Assembly (NCBI RefSeq): GCF_009902005.1
Contig: NZ_WUTT01000001.1
Coordinates: 685,601 to 749,600, forward strand
Source: Halomonas alimentaria
GTDB lineage: Bacteria > Pseudomonadota > Gammaproteobacteria > Pseudomonadales > Halomonadaceae
Length of the DNA: 64,000 nt
Reading direction: 5' to 3'
A program made the position numbers and the translations under genes. The notes beneath the pieces are model-generated. The model was not told the origin of the DNA. It was given only the letters and a program-made list of their open reading frames with translations, and did no database searches. Below, piece after piece: positions 9,630-17,667 of this stretch. The stretch's first letter is position 1; every line of letters begins with the position of its first letter.

Positions 9630-10058
9630 TCAGGTGCGGTCGGGATCCTTGTGCTCTCCTTCCCGGGACTCACCGCTCTTGACTTCATAATCCCCCTCCA
9701 GTACCTGCTGCTCGCGATGGCTGCCGCTGGAGGTGTGCGTCTCCCGATAACGGGTTTCCTGATAGTGGAAGCTGCCGCCGTCCACGTCCTCGGCCTGTTC
9801 GGCGCGCATCTGTTCCATGCGCTTCTTCAGCCGGTGGCGCAGCAGCGGCATCAGTGCCCAGCCCAGTAGCAGGAAGATCAGGCCGAACACCATGGCCACG
9901 ATCATCAGGGTGCTGAACAGCAGCCAGGCGAGCAGCATCTTGAGGCTGTCGAGCAGGCCGCCACCCTGACTCTGGCGGGCGCGCTGCTGCCATGCCTGGG
10001 CGGCGCGCCAGGCGGGATTCTGGCGGGGGTCGCGGTGGGGACCTTGGGAATCGGGCAT
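9630..10058 (-). CDS. Hypothetical single-span membrane protein
   Basis: This 142-aa protein is not recognised as a named family. It has a hydrophilic, Gln/Arg-rich N-terminus, one long hydrophobic stretch (about residues 40-75, possibly a hairpin of two helices), and a highly charged C-terminal tail rich in Glu, Arg and Ser. A run of basic residues (RHRLKKRMEQMR) follows the membrane segment and suggests the tail is cytoplasmic. The coding strand and codon use match the backbone. It lies 84 bases downstream of the YhbW-like gene and may be in the same transcript. Confidence 0.7.
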   Translation of the reverse strand: MPDSQGPHRDPRQNPAWRAAQAWQQRARQSQGGGLLDSLKMLLAWLLFSTLMIVAMVFGLIFLLLGWALMPLLRHRLKKRMEQMRAEQAEDVDGGSFHYQETRYRETHTSSGSHREQQVLEGDYEVKSGESREGEHKDPDRT

Positions 10059-10142
10059 CTGACTCTCCTGAGGGGCGGCGTCGGTGCGCCGCGAAATGTG
10101 CTGCCTCTTGGAAGGCCAGAAGGCAGGTTCGTTCCTTTCAGG

Positions 10143-11138
10143 CTAGCCCTTCCACACCTCGGCCACGATCTCGTAGCTTCTCAGGCGGTCCTCCAGGGCA
10201 TAGACGTCGGTATTGAGCATCAGCTCGTCGGCGCCGGTCTGCTCGAGGAAGCTCTCCAACCCCTGGCGCACGGTCTCGGGGCCGCCGACGATGGCGGCAC
10301 CGAGGAACTGCTGCAGCTGCGCCTCCTCCATGGGCGTCATCTCCAGGTGCTCCACCGGCGGTCTGGCGCAGGTGCGCCGGCCGCGGATCATGCCCAGGAA
10401 CTTCTGCTGAGAGGTGGTGGCCAGGTACTCGGCGTGGGCGTCGGTCTCGGCGGCGACCACCGGCAGGCCGACCATGGCATGGGGGCGCTCGAGTACCTCG
10501 GAGGGGCGGAAGTTGTCGCGGTAGAGGCGCAGCGCCTCGAACAGGTAGCCAGGCGCGAACTGGGCGGCGAAGGCGAAGGGCAGGCCGAGGCGCGCCGCCA
10601 GCTGGGCGCTGTAGCCGCTGGAGCCGAGCAGCCAGATCGGCACCTGGGTGCCCTGGCCGGGCACCGCCCGCACCCGCTGGCCGGGCTGTTCGTCGCCGAG
10701 GAAGCCCTGCAACTCCTCAAGGCGTTGGGGGAAGTCTTCCACTCCCGCATAGGGGTCGCGGCGCAGCGCCGCCATGGTGGCGCCATCGGAGCCCGGGGCA
10801 CGGCCCAGGCCCAGGTCGATGCGCCCGGGATAGAGCGTCTCCAGGGTGCCGAACTGTTCGGCGATCACCAGCGGCGGGTGGTTGGGCAGCATGATGCCGC
10901 CGCTGCCCACGCGGATGCGCTGGGTGGCCCCGGCCACATGGCCGATAAGCACCGCGGTGGCGGCACTGGCGATGCCCTCGATGCCGTGATGCTCGGCGAG
11001 CCAGAAGCGGGTAAAGCCGAGCCGCTCGGTCTGCTGGGCCAGGGCCACGCTCTCCCGGAAGCTGTCGGCGGCGCTGCCACCCTCGCGGATCGGGGCCAGG
11101 TCGAGAACGGAAAGGGGAGTATCGGCGAGACGAGACAT
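10143..11138 (-). CDS. LLM-class flavin-dependent monooxygenase, YhbW-like
   Basis: This 331-aa protein belongs to the bacterial luciferase-like (MsnO8-type) flavin oxidoreductases. It is nearly colinear with E. coli YhbW. Shared blocks are 'SVLDLAPI', '[20 protein letters not shown]', '[23 protein letters not shown]', '[17 protein letters not shown]' and '[16 protein letters not shown]'. Members use reduced FMN and oxygen; the physiological substrate of YhbW is not established. The ATG at 11138 is preferred because it aligns with YhbW and the upstream extension shows no family similarity. Confidence 0.9.
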   Translation of the reverse strand: MSRLADTPLSVLDLAPIREGGSAADSFRESVALAQQTERLGFTRFWLAEHHGIEGIASAATAVLIGHVAGATQRIRVGSGGIMLPNHPPLVIAEQFGTLETLYPGRIDLGLGRAPGSDGATMAALRRDPYAGVEDFPQRLEELQGFLGDEQPGQRVRAVPGQGTQVPIWLLGSSGYSAQLAARLGLPFAFAAQFAPGYLFEALRLYRDNFRPSEVLERPHAMVGLPVVAAETDAHAEYLATTSQQKFLGMIRGRRTCARPPVEHLEMTPMEEAQLQQFLGAAIVGGPETVRQGLESFLEQTGADELMLNTDVYALEDRLRSYEIVAEVWKG

Positions 11139-11382
11139 GACGGCTCCGATTGGGACGGGTGAATAGTTAGCCTGCTGAGAGATGTTGATGGGGGCGTTCC
11201 CCGCCGGATGCAATGCCCCTTGCACCGTCTGGCACTATCTCTCGTCTTGCATCTCTCTGTCTCGCCCTCTGCAGTGGTGTGTCAACGTGCGTACAAGTGT
11301 GCTGCAGCGCCAATGCCACCTGTCTGGCTTGCTTCAGGCTGGTATCATTCTTGTACAAATTCTGGACAGCAGGAACCATTAG

Positions 11383-13017
11383 ATGGCAGATCATGGAGGC
11401 AAGACGGTCTTTACCGTCTCGACGATCATCATACTCGCCCTGGTGGCGGTGGGCGCCGCCTTCCCGGAGGGGTTCGGCAACATTGCCACCACCGCTCTCG
11501 GCAGCGTGACCCGAATGTTCGGCTGGTTCTACCTTTTCTCGGTGTTCGGCTTCGTCATCTTCCTGCTGGTGCTGGCCTTCAGCAAGTACGGCAAGATTCG
11601 CCTCGGGCCTCAGGACAGCACGCCGAGCTTCAGTTTCTTCTCCTGGATCAGCATGCTGCTGGCCGCGGGCTTCGGCGTGGGGCTGGTGTTCTACGGCATG
11701 GCCGAGCCGATGTTTCACTACATCGAGCCACCCTACGGCGACGTGCCTGCGCAGACGGAGGCCTCGGCTCGCTACGCCATCCAGTACAGCTACTTCAACT
11801 GGGGCATCCATCAGTGGGCAGCCTTCTCGGTGGTGGGCCTGATCATCGCCTACTTCCAGTTCCGCAAGGGGCAGGCCGGCCTGGTCTCCTCGGTGCTCTC
11901 CTCGGTCACCGCCAAGCATCCCGGGGCGCGCCGCTACGCGCCGGCACTGGACATCTTCGCCGTGGTCGCCACGGTGATGGGGGTGGCCACCTCGCTGGGG
12001 CTCGGCGTGCTGCAGATGAACGGCGGCCTCAACGCCGTGTTCGGCCTGCCCGAGTCGGTACTGTGGCAGTTCATCATCCTCTTCGTGATGTTCCTGGCCT
12101 ACATGGCCTCCACCTGGTCGGGCCTGGACAAGGGCATCAAGCGGCTCTCCAACCTCAACATGATCCTCTGCATCGGCCTGATGCTGTGGGTGCTGTTCAC
12201 CGGTCCGACGCTGGCGATACTGGAGACCATCACCCTGGGGATCGGCGATTACCTGCAGAACTTCATCGGCATGAGCCTGCGCATCTCGCCCTACAGCGAC
12301 AACACCTGGGCGAGCAGCTGGACGATCTTCTACTGGGCCTGGGTCATCGCCTGGTCGCCCTTCGTGGGCACCTTCGTGGCGCGTGTCTCCCGTGGTCGTA
12401 CCATCAAGGAGTACGTGTTCGGCGTGCTGGTCGTGCCGCCGCTGCTGGCCTGCCTGTGGATCGGCGTGTTCGGCGGTGCGGCGCTCAACATGGAGCTGGG
12501 CGGTGACGTGGGCCTTGCCGCGGCCACCCAGGCCAATATCACCGTGGCGCTGTTCGAGATGTTCGACCTGATGCCCTTCTCGGGGGTGCTCTCGGTGGTG
12601 GCGATGATGCTGATCTTCGTCTTCCTGGTGACCTCGGCGGACTCCGCCTCCTATATCGTCGCCCAGATGACCGACAACGGCTCCATCAACCCGCCGCTCT
12701 ACAAGCGAGTTACCTGGGGCGTGCTGATCGCGGCGATCTGTCTGACGCTGATCGCCGCCGGGGGCCTCTCCGGGCTGCAGGCGGCCTCGGTACTCTCGGC
12801 GCTGCCCTTTACCTTCATCCTCTACGGCATGGTGATCGTGCTGGTGCGCGAGCTGCGCGCCGATCGCCGCGCGATGCTCACCCAGCTCTATCGCCGCCAT
12901 GGCGAGACCCCGGTGGGTGCCGATGCCTTCGAGGCGGATCAGCTGGCCGAGGAGGAGCGGCTGCGCCGGGCTCCCAGCGTGGTCAATCGGCGTATCAATC
13001 GTCGCGACGGCATCTAG
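11383..13017 (+). CDS. BCCT-family transporter (betaine/choline/carnitine type)
   Basis: This 544-aa secondary transporter of trimethylammonium or related compatible solutes has twelve predicted transmembrane helices. The BCCT core is clear: GFGVGLVFYGMAEPMFHY in the third helix region and the TM8 signature WTIFYWAWVIAWSPFVGTFVARVSRGRTI. In BetP and most betaine or choline carriers, TM8 reads W-W-I-S-W; here the second Trp is Val (AWVIAW), which may alter the cation-pi substrate cage. The hydrophilic C-terminal tail is rich in Arg and Glu and is about 60 residues long, as in osmosensing members. It stands alone, as expected of an osmotically induced monocistronic gene. Confidence 0.93.
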   Translation: MADHGGKTVFTVSTIIILALVAVGAAFPEGFGNIATTALGSVTRMFGWFYLFSVFGFVIFLLVLAFSKYGKIRLGPQDSTPSFSFFSWISMLLAAGFGVGLVFYGMAEPMFHYIEPPYGDVPAQTEASARYAIQYSYFNWGIHQWAAFSVVGLIIAYFQFRKGQAGLVSSVLSSVTAKHPGARRYAPALDIFAVVATVMGVATSLGLGVLQMNGGLNAVFGLPESVLWQFIILFVMFLAYMASTWSGLDKGIKRLSNLNMILCIGLMLWVLFTGPTLAILETITLGIGDYLQNFIGMSLRISPYSDNTWASSWTIFYWAWVIAWSPFVGTFVARVSRGRTIKEYVFGVLVVPPLLACLWIGVFGGAALNMELGGDVGLAAATQANITVALFEMFDLMPFSGVLSVVAMMLIFVFLVTSADSASYIVAQMTDNGSINPPLYKRVTWGVLIAAICLTLIAAGGLSGLQAASVLSALPFTFILYGMVIVLVRELRADRRAMLTQLYRRHGETPVGADAFEADQLAEEERLRRAPSVVNRRINRRDGI

Positions 13018-13082
13018 GCGCTGGCCCGACGGCGGCGGAGGTCGTAAGCTTTGGGGATAAATGGTGAAATCGGACTTCCGCC

Positions 13083-13256
13083 ATGTCTCTCTTTCCCATC
13101 GCAGGTGACCGTCGCCGTCGGGGGGCTACCCGACGGCGCGTGCCCGCTGCCCGCGGCGCCCGCTTCGATCGCTGGCTCGATCGCCTGGTGGATGCCGCCG
13201 TGATCATCGCCTTGCTGGTGGGAGGCATCGCCCTGGTGCTCACGCTGCTGCGCTAG
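13083..13256 (+). CDS. Small basic single-span membrane protein
   Basis: This 57-aa open frame has a strongly arginine-rich N-terminal half (RRRRG, RRR and RFDRW runs) and one C-terminal hydrophobic helix (about residues 38-56, AAVIIALLVGGIALVLTLL). The Arg-rich half followed by a helix suggests an N-in orientation. It lies between the BCCT gene and the MFS gene on the same strand. No family is recognised and there is no strong ribosome site; support comes from codon use and membrane-helix composition only. Confidence 0.5.
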   Translation: MSLFPIAGDRRRRGATRRRVPAARGARFDRWLDRLVDAAVIIALLVGGIALVLTLLR

Positions 13257-13321
13257 CGTCATCTCGCTCGATCGGGGGCGGGCTGCTATGGTGAGGGGCC
13301 GCTATCCACAGGGACGTTGCG

Positions 13322-14683
13322 ATGAGCTCGACCGACAGCCTGCTGCCCGCCAGGAGCCGTGCCTCGCGCCGCGAGATCGTCGGCTGGGCGATGTTCGATT
13401 TCGCCAACCAGGCCTATACCCTGCTGATCATCACCGTAGTGTTCGGCGAGCTGTTCACCACGGTGATCGTCGGCGAGCGCGGCGGCGACTACCGGCTGGC
13501 CAACTTCCTGTGGAGCCTGGCGCTGGCGGTGAGCTACCTGCTGGTGGTTGTCACCGGCCCGCTGTGCGGGGCGGTGATGGACTATCGGGCGGAGAAGAAG
13601 CGCTTCCTGTTCGCCAGCTACCTGGCCACCGTGGCCGCCACCGCCATGCTCTATTTTGTGGCGCCGGGCTATGTGGTGCTCGGCCTGCTGCTGATCGTGG
13701 TCTCCAACTACGCCTACTCCATGGGCGAGTCCTTCATCGCCGCCTTCCTGCCCGACCTCGGGCCGCCGGAGGACCTGGGCAAGATCTCCGGCTTCGGCTG
13801 GGCTCTGGGTTACGTCGGCGGGCTCTTCGCCGCGGGCTTCACCCTGGTGGTGCTGGGCGAGGCCACGGCGGAGAACTTCGAACGAATCCGCTGGGTGGGG
13901 CCCTTCGCCGCCGGCTTCTTCCTGATCACCGCCATCCCCACCTTCCTGTGGGTGAAGGAACGCGGCACGCCCCAGCCGGCCGGCAAGCCCTATCGCGAGA
14001 TCGCCATCGAGCGTGTCTCGACGACCCTCCATGAGCTCAAGCGCTTCCGTGACCTGGCCACCTTCCTGGTGTCGCTGCTGTTCTCCATGGCCGGGGTCTA
14101 CATCATCATCGCCTTCGCCTTCATCTACGGCGCCCAGGTGATCGGCTGGGACGAGCCGATCCGCAACCTGATGTTCATCATCGTGCAGATCACCGCGGCG
14201 GCAGGGGCGCTGGGCTTCGGCTTCATCCAGGACCGCATCGGCACCAAGCTTACCTACCAGTTCACCCTGGTGCTGTGGGTGGCGGCGATCCTTGCTATCT
14301 GGGCCACCCCGGAGGTCACCACGCTGCTCAATGCACGCTTCGGCCTCGACTGGGAGGCCCAGCACCTGTTCCTCTTCGTCGGCTGCCTGGCGGGGCTCTC
14401 GCTGGGCTCCAGCCAGTCTGCCAGCCGTGCCCTGGTCGGGCTCTTCTCGCCGACACGCAAGGCCGCCGAATTCTTCGGCTTCTGGGGACTGGCCAACAAG
14501 CTTGCCGGGGTGTTCGGCATCATTGCCCTGGGGCTGCTGCAGACGGTGGTGGGGCTGCAGGCCTCGATCCTGCTCTGTGCGGCGCTGTTCATCGTCGCCA
14601 TGCTGATCTGCCTGTTCGTCGACCAGGCCCGCGGCCAGCGCGCCGCCGCGGCCTGGGAGGCGCGCAACGGCCGCGTCATCTGA
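13322..14683 (+). CDS. MFS transporter of the UMF1 / Atg22-like family
   Basis: This 453-aa protein has about twelve transmembrane segments. It opens with SRREIVGWAMFDFANQAYTLLI, the N-terminal signature of the UMF1 family of major facilitator proteins. Further support is 'GKISGFGWALGYVGGL' and 'SLGSSQSASRALVGLFSP'. The C-terminal half carries four more hydrophobic pairs ending in FVDQARGQRAAAA. Substrates of bacterial UMF1 proteins are mostly unknown; Atg22 exports amino acids from yeast vacuoles. It is probably transcribed on its own. Confidence 0.88.
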   Translation: MSSTDSLLPARSRASRREIVGWAMFDFANQAYTLLIITVVFGELFTTVIVGERGGDYRLANFLWSLALAVSYLLVVVTGPLCGAVMDYRAEKKRFLFASYLATVAATAMLYFVAPGYVVLGLLLIVVSNYAYSMGESFIAAFLPDLGPPEDLGKISGFGWALGYVGGLFAAGFTLVVLGEATAENFERIRWVGPFAAGFFLITAIPTFLWVKERGTPQPAGKPYREIAIERVSTTLHELKRFRDLATFLVSLLFSMAGVYIIIAFAFIYGAQVIGWDEPIRNLMFIIVQITAAAGALGFGFIQDRIGTKLTYQFTLVLWVAAILAIWATPEVTTLLNARFGLDWEAQHLFLFVGCLAGLSLGSSQSASRALVGLFSPTRKAAEFFGFWGLANKLAGVFGIIALGLLQTVVGLQASILLCAALFIVAMLICLFVDQARGQRAAAAWEARNGRVI

Positions 14684-14757
14684 GCTCGCCAAGTCCTCAC
14701 GGTTGGGCGATGCTCACTACATGGATGATGCCGCCGAGTGCGGCGAGGATGACGCAG

Positions 14758-15918
14758 ATGCCTGACGCCTACCCACCCGGCCGTCATGTGAGCCAGATGC
14801 CGCTGCGGCTGCGCACCATCGAGCCAGTCGCCACCGGTCGTACCGCCTTCCTCGGTCGTTGGGAGGGTGACGTCGAGCGTCCTCCGCAGACGCTGCGGGG
14901 TTACTCGGCTCTCGCTGCATGGCTTGCGGATGTGCCCCCGTCGGTGGCGGCCGCTGAGCTGTGCGCCTCGCTACGCCTGTTCTTCGACAATGGCGGTCAG
15001 GAGGCGTGCGCCCTGCCGCTGGGCAGCGCCTCCCGCCCGCCCACCCATGCCGACTACCTGGCGGCCCTGGCCTCCATCGAGGCGCCGGGCAGTGTCTCGA
15101 CCCTCTGTCTGCCCGGACAGACCTGGGTGGCCCCCGGCAACCCGGTGGTCCAGGCGGCCATCGACCAGGCGGAGCGCCTCGGCGATCGCATGGTACTGGT
15201 CGATCCCCCCGTCAGTCTGGCGCTCACCGATGCCGCGGGCGTGGCGGCGCTGGAGCTGCCGGCTTCGCCATATGCGGCCTGCTACTATCCCTGGGTGGAG
15301 GTGGCCGATCCTCGGGCGACCGCAGGGGCCTCGGCCCCACGCCTGTCACTGCCGCCCAGCGGCGCCATGGCCGGCCTCTGGGCGCGCAGCGATGCCAGCC
15401 GCGGTGTCTGGAAGGCGCCCGCCGGCCTGGAGGCCCGGGTCAGGGGGATCACGGGCCTGGTGCATCCGGTCACCCGCGTCAATCTCCAGGTGCTCAACCC
15501 CCGCGGAGTGAATGCCATCGTCGACTTCCCGGGACGCGCCTGCCTGGCCTGGGGAGCGCGCACCCTGGCTCCGCCCGACGACCACGAGCGGCGCTACCTG
15601 CCGGTGCAGCGCCTGGCGCTGTTCCTGCGCGAGAGCCTGCGCCAGGGGCTCGCCTGGGTCGCGGGGTCCGCCAACGACGCCGCCCTGTGGGCCTCGCTGC
15701 GCCTCTCGGTGGCGACCTTCCTGGATGGCCTCCACCGGGCTGGTGCCCTCCAGGGTGCCTCGCCCCGCCAGGCTTACTTCGTGCGCTGCGGTCTCGGCGA
15801 TACCATGACGCCCGACGACCTGGCGCGGCATCGGGTCGTGATCCAGCTAGGGGTGGCCGTGATGAAGCCGGAGGAGTTCATGGTGCTGCGCCTGGTGCTG
15901 GCGGCCGGACCGGGCTGA
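14758..15918 (+). CDS. Solitary contractile tail-sheath-like protein
   Basis: This 386-aa protein matches the tail-sheath family of contractile phage tails and injection systems. N-terminal PGRHVSQ, RTAFLGR and GYSALAAW correspond to the 'PGVYVEE ... TAFVGR ... S-x-x-x-F' region. The middle (SPYAACYYPWVEVADP, LPPSGAMAGLWARSDASRGVWKAPAG) and C-terminal parts (LNPRGVNAI, RACLAWGARTL, RYLPVQRLALFLRESL, WASLRLSVATFL, FVRCG, MTPDDL, GVAVMKPEEFMVLRL) match the conserved sheath core closely. It is compact, without the large surface insertions of T4-type sheaths. No tube, baseplate or spike gene is nearby. A GAGGA ribosome site lies 9 bases before the ATG at 14758; ATG 14749 is an alternative start. 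Confidence 0.85.
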   Translation: MPDAYPPGRHVSQMPLRLRTIEPVATGRTAFLGRWEGDVERPPQTLRGYSALAAWLADVPPSVAAAELCASLRLFFDNGGQEACALPLGSASRPPTHADYLAALASIEAPGSVSTLCLPGQTWVAPGNPVVQAAIDQAERLGDRMVLVDPPVSLALTDAAGVAALELPASPYAACYYPWVEVADPRATAGASAPRLSLPPSGAMAGLWARSDASRGVWKAPAGLEARVRGITGLVHPVTRVNLQVLNPRGVNAIVDFPGRACLAWGARTLAPPDDHERRYLPVQRLALFLRESLRQGLAWVAGSANDAALWASLRLSVATFLDGLHRAGALQGASPRQAYFVRCGLGDTMTPDDLARHRVVIQLGVAVMKPEEFMVLRLVLAAGPG

Positions 15919-15940
15919 GCCGAGAGGAGAGGAGGACGCG

Positions 15941-16462
15941 ATGAGCGATGAGGGCAGGGCGGTGCGACGCACCGGGATCGGCATGATGCTGCTGTTCTGG
16001 ATGCTGTTCATCGCCGCGGGGACCTGGTGGTTCCACGGCTATGTGGAACGCCAGCGCAATCCCAACAGCCACCTGGTCAGCGCCGTGGCGGAGGGAGCGC
16101 CGGTGGTGCTCGAGCGCAATCGCGGCGGCCACTTCGTGGCCACGGGGCGCATCAACGGCGAGCCGGTGGAGTTCCTGGTGGATACCGGCGCCACCTACGT
16201 GGCGCTGCCACGGGAGATGGCCGAGCGGCTGGGTCTCGAGCCCTCCGGCAGCGCCTGGTTCAACACCGCCAATGGCCGGGTGCGCGGAGAGCTCACCACC
16301 CTCGACGAGGTCAGCCTGGGTGGCCATGTGGCCCGCGATGTGCGCGGCTCCATCAGCGCCGGGCTGGAGGGTGATACCGCCCTGCTGGGCATGAGCTTTC
16401 TGGGCCATTTCGATATCCGCATCCGCGACGCACAGATGGTGCTGGAGCCTGCCGACGGCTGA
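15941..16462 (+). CDS. Retropepsin-like aspartic protease, TIGR02281 type
   Basis: This 173-aa protein has an N-terminal transmembrane anchor (about residues 10-30, IGMMLLFWMLFIAAGTWWF) and a periplasmic aspartyl-protease domain. The catalytic triplet lies in VEFLVDTGATYVALP (Asp-Thr-Gly at about residues 79-81), followed by the 'GLEPSG' and 'LLGMSFLGHF' segments of clan AA proteases. Such single-domain proteases act as dimers. It starts 22 bases after the sheath gene behind a purine-rich GAGGAGAGGAGGA site, so the two may be co-transcribed. No functional link between them is known. Confidence 0.88.
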   Translation: MSDEGRAVRRTGIGMMLLFWMLFIAAGTWWFHGYVERQRNPNSHLVSAVAEGAPVVLERNRGGHFVATGRINGEPVEFLVDTGATYVALPREMAERLGLEPSGSAWFNTANGRVRGELTTLDEVSLGGHVARDVRGSISAGLEGDTALLGMSFLGHFDIRIRDAQMVLEPADG

Positions 16463-16586
16463 GACACCCGTTTCCTGGAGCAGCCCCGCTGTGCTGGAAG
16501 CCCGGCGCTCGCGCCGCACTCCCCCAATGTCGACTTGTCGTGGACGGGGAGGGCAGGCAGGCTCCAGGATCCCTCCGGAGTCCGTC

Positions 16587-17636
16587 ATGAGCCAGTCGCC
16601 AGCCCTCCATCAGCGTCTCGGTATCGCGCTGCCCATCCTCCAGGCACCCATGGCCGGTGCCCAGGGCAGTGCCCTGGCCATCGCCGTGGCGCGTGCCGGT
16701 GGGCTGGGGGCACTGCCCTGCGCCATGCTCTCCCCGGAAGCCATGGCCGAGGAGTTTGCGGCGTTCCGCGCCGCCACGCCGGCACCCCTCAATGTCAACT
16801 TCTTCTGTCACGTCCCGCCCGAGCCGGACCCTGCGGCCCAGGCACGCTGGCACGCGGCCCTCGCCCCCTTCTTCGCCGAGTTCGGCCTGGATATCGATGC
16901 CGTGCCGGAGGGCCCGGGGCGACGCCCCTTCGATCGCGAGACGTGTGACGCCCTGGAGCCTTTGCGTCCCGAGGTGGTGAGCTTCCATTTCGGCCTGCCC
17001 GAGGCCGCGCTGCTCGAGCGGGTCAAGGCCTGGGGGGCCACGGTGCTGGCCTCGGCGACTACCGTGGCCGAGGCAGAGTGGCTCGAGGCCCGGGGGGCCG
17101 ATGCGGTGATCGTGCAGGGGCTGGAGGCGGGCGGACACCGCGGCATGTTCCTCGACGGGGAGGTCACCACCCAGGTCGGCACCTTCGCCCTGTTGCCCCA
17201 GGTGCGCGAGGCGATCGGTCTGCCGCTGATCGCCGCGGGCGGCATCGCCGATGCCCGCGGTGTGGCGGCCGCCCGGGCGCTGGGTGCCGATGGCGTCCAG
17301 GTAGGTACGGCGCTGCTGTGCTGTCCGGAGGCGACGATCTCGGCGATCCATCGCCGAGCGCTGCAGTCCGAGGCGGCACGCCATACCGCGCTGACCAACC
17401 TCTACAGCGGTCGGCCGGCCCGGGGTATCGTCACCCGGCTGATGCGCGAGCTGGGCCCCATGGCCGAGGTGGCGCCGGCCTTCCCCCTGGCCACCGCGGC
17501 CATCGCCCCGCTGCGCACCGCCGCCGAGGCCAGCGGCAGCGGCGACTTCTCTCCGCTGTGGGCCGGGCAGAACGCCAGCCGCTGTCGCGAGGTGTCCGCC
17601 GCCGAGGTGATCGAGTCACTCGCCGCGGGGCTGTGA
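16587..17636 (+). CDS. Nitronate monooxygenase (FMN-dependent, 2-nitropropane dioxygenase type)
   Basis: This 349-aa TIM-barrel flavoenzyme oxidises propionate-3-nitronate and other alkyl nitronates. Key blocks are 'LPILQAPMAGAQGSALAIAVARAGGLGALPCAML' at the N-terminus, 'VVSFHFGLPE', 'GADAVIVQGLEAGGHRG' with the conserved catalytic-region His, 'PLIAAGGIADARGVAAARALGADGVQVGTALL' binding FMN phosphate, and 'YSGRPARGI'. A CCGGAG site precedes the ATG at 16587. Confidence 0.92.
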   Translation: MSQSPALHQRLGIALPILQAPMAGAQGSALAIAVARAGGLGALPCAMLSPEAMAEEFAAFRAATPAPLNVNFFCHVPPEPDPAAQARWHAALAPFFAEFGLDIDAVPEGPGRRPFDRETCDALEPLRPEVVSFHFGLPEAALLERVKAWGATVLASATTVAEAEWLEARGADAVIVQGLEAGGHRGMFLDGEVTTQVGTFALLPQVREAIGLPLIAAGGIADARGVAAARALGADGVQVGTALLCCPEATISAIHRRALQSEAARHTALTNLYSGRPARGIVTRLMRELGPMAEVAPAFPLATAAIAPLRTAAEASGSGDFSPLWAGQNASRCREVSAAEVIESLAAGL

Positions 17637-17667
17637 GTCCGGTGGGCAGGGCTGATATCATGGATGC

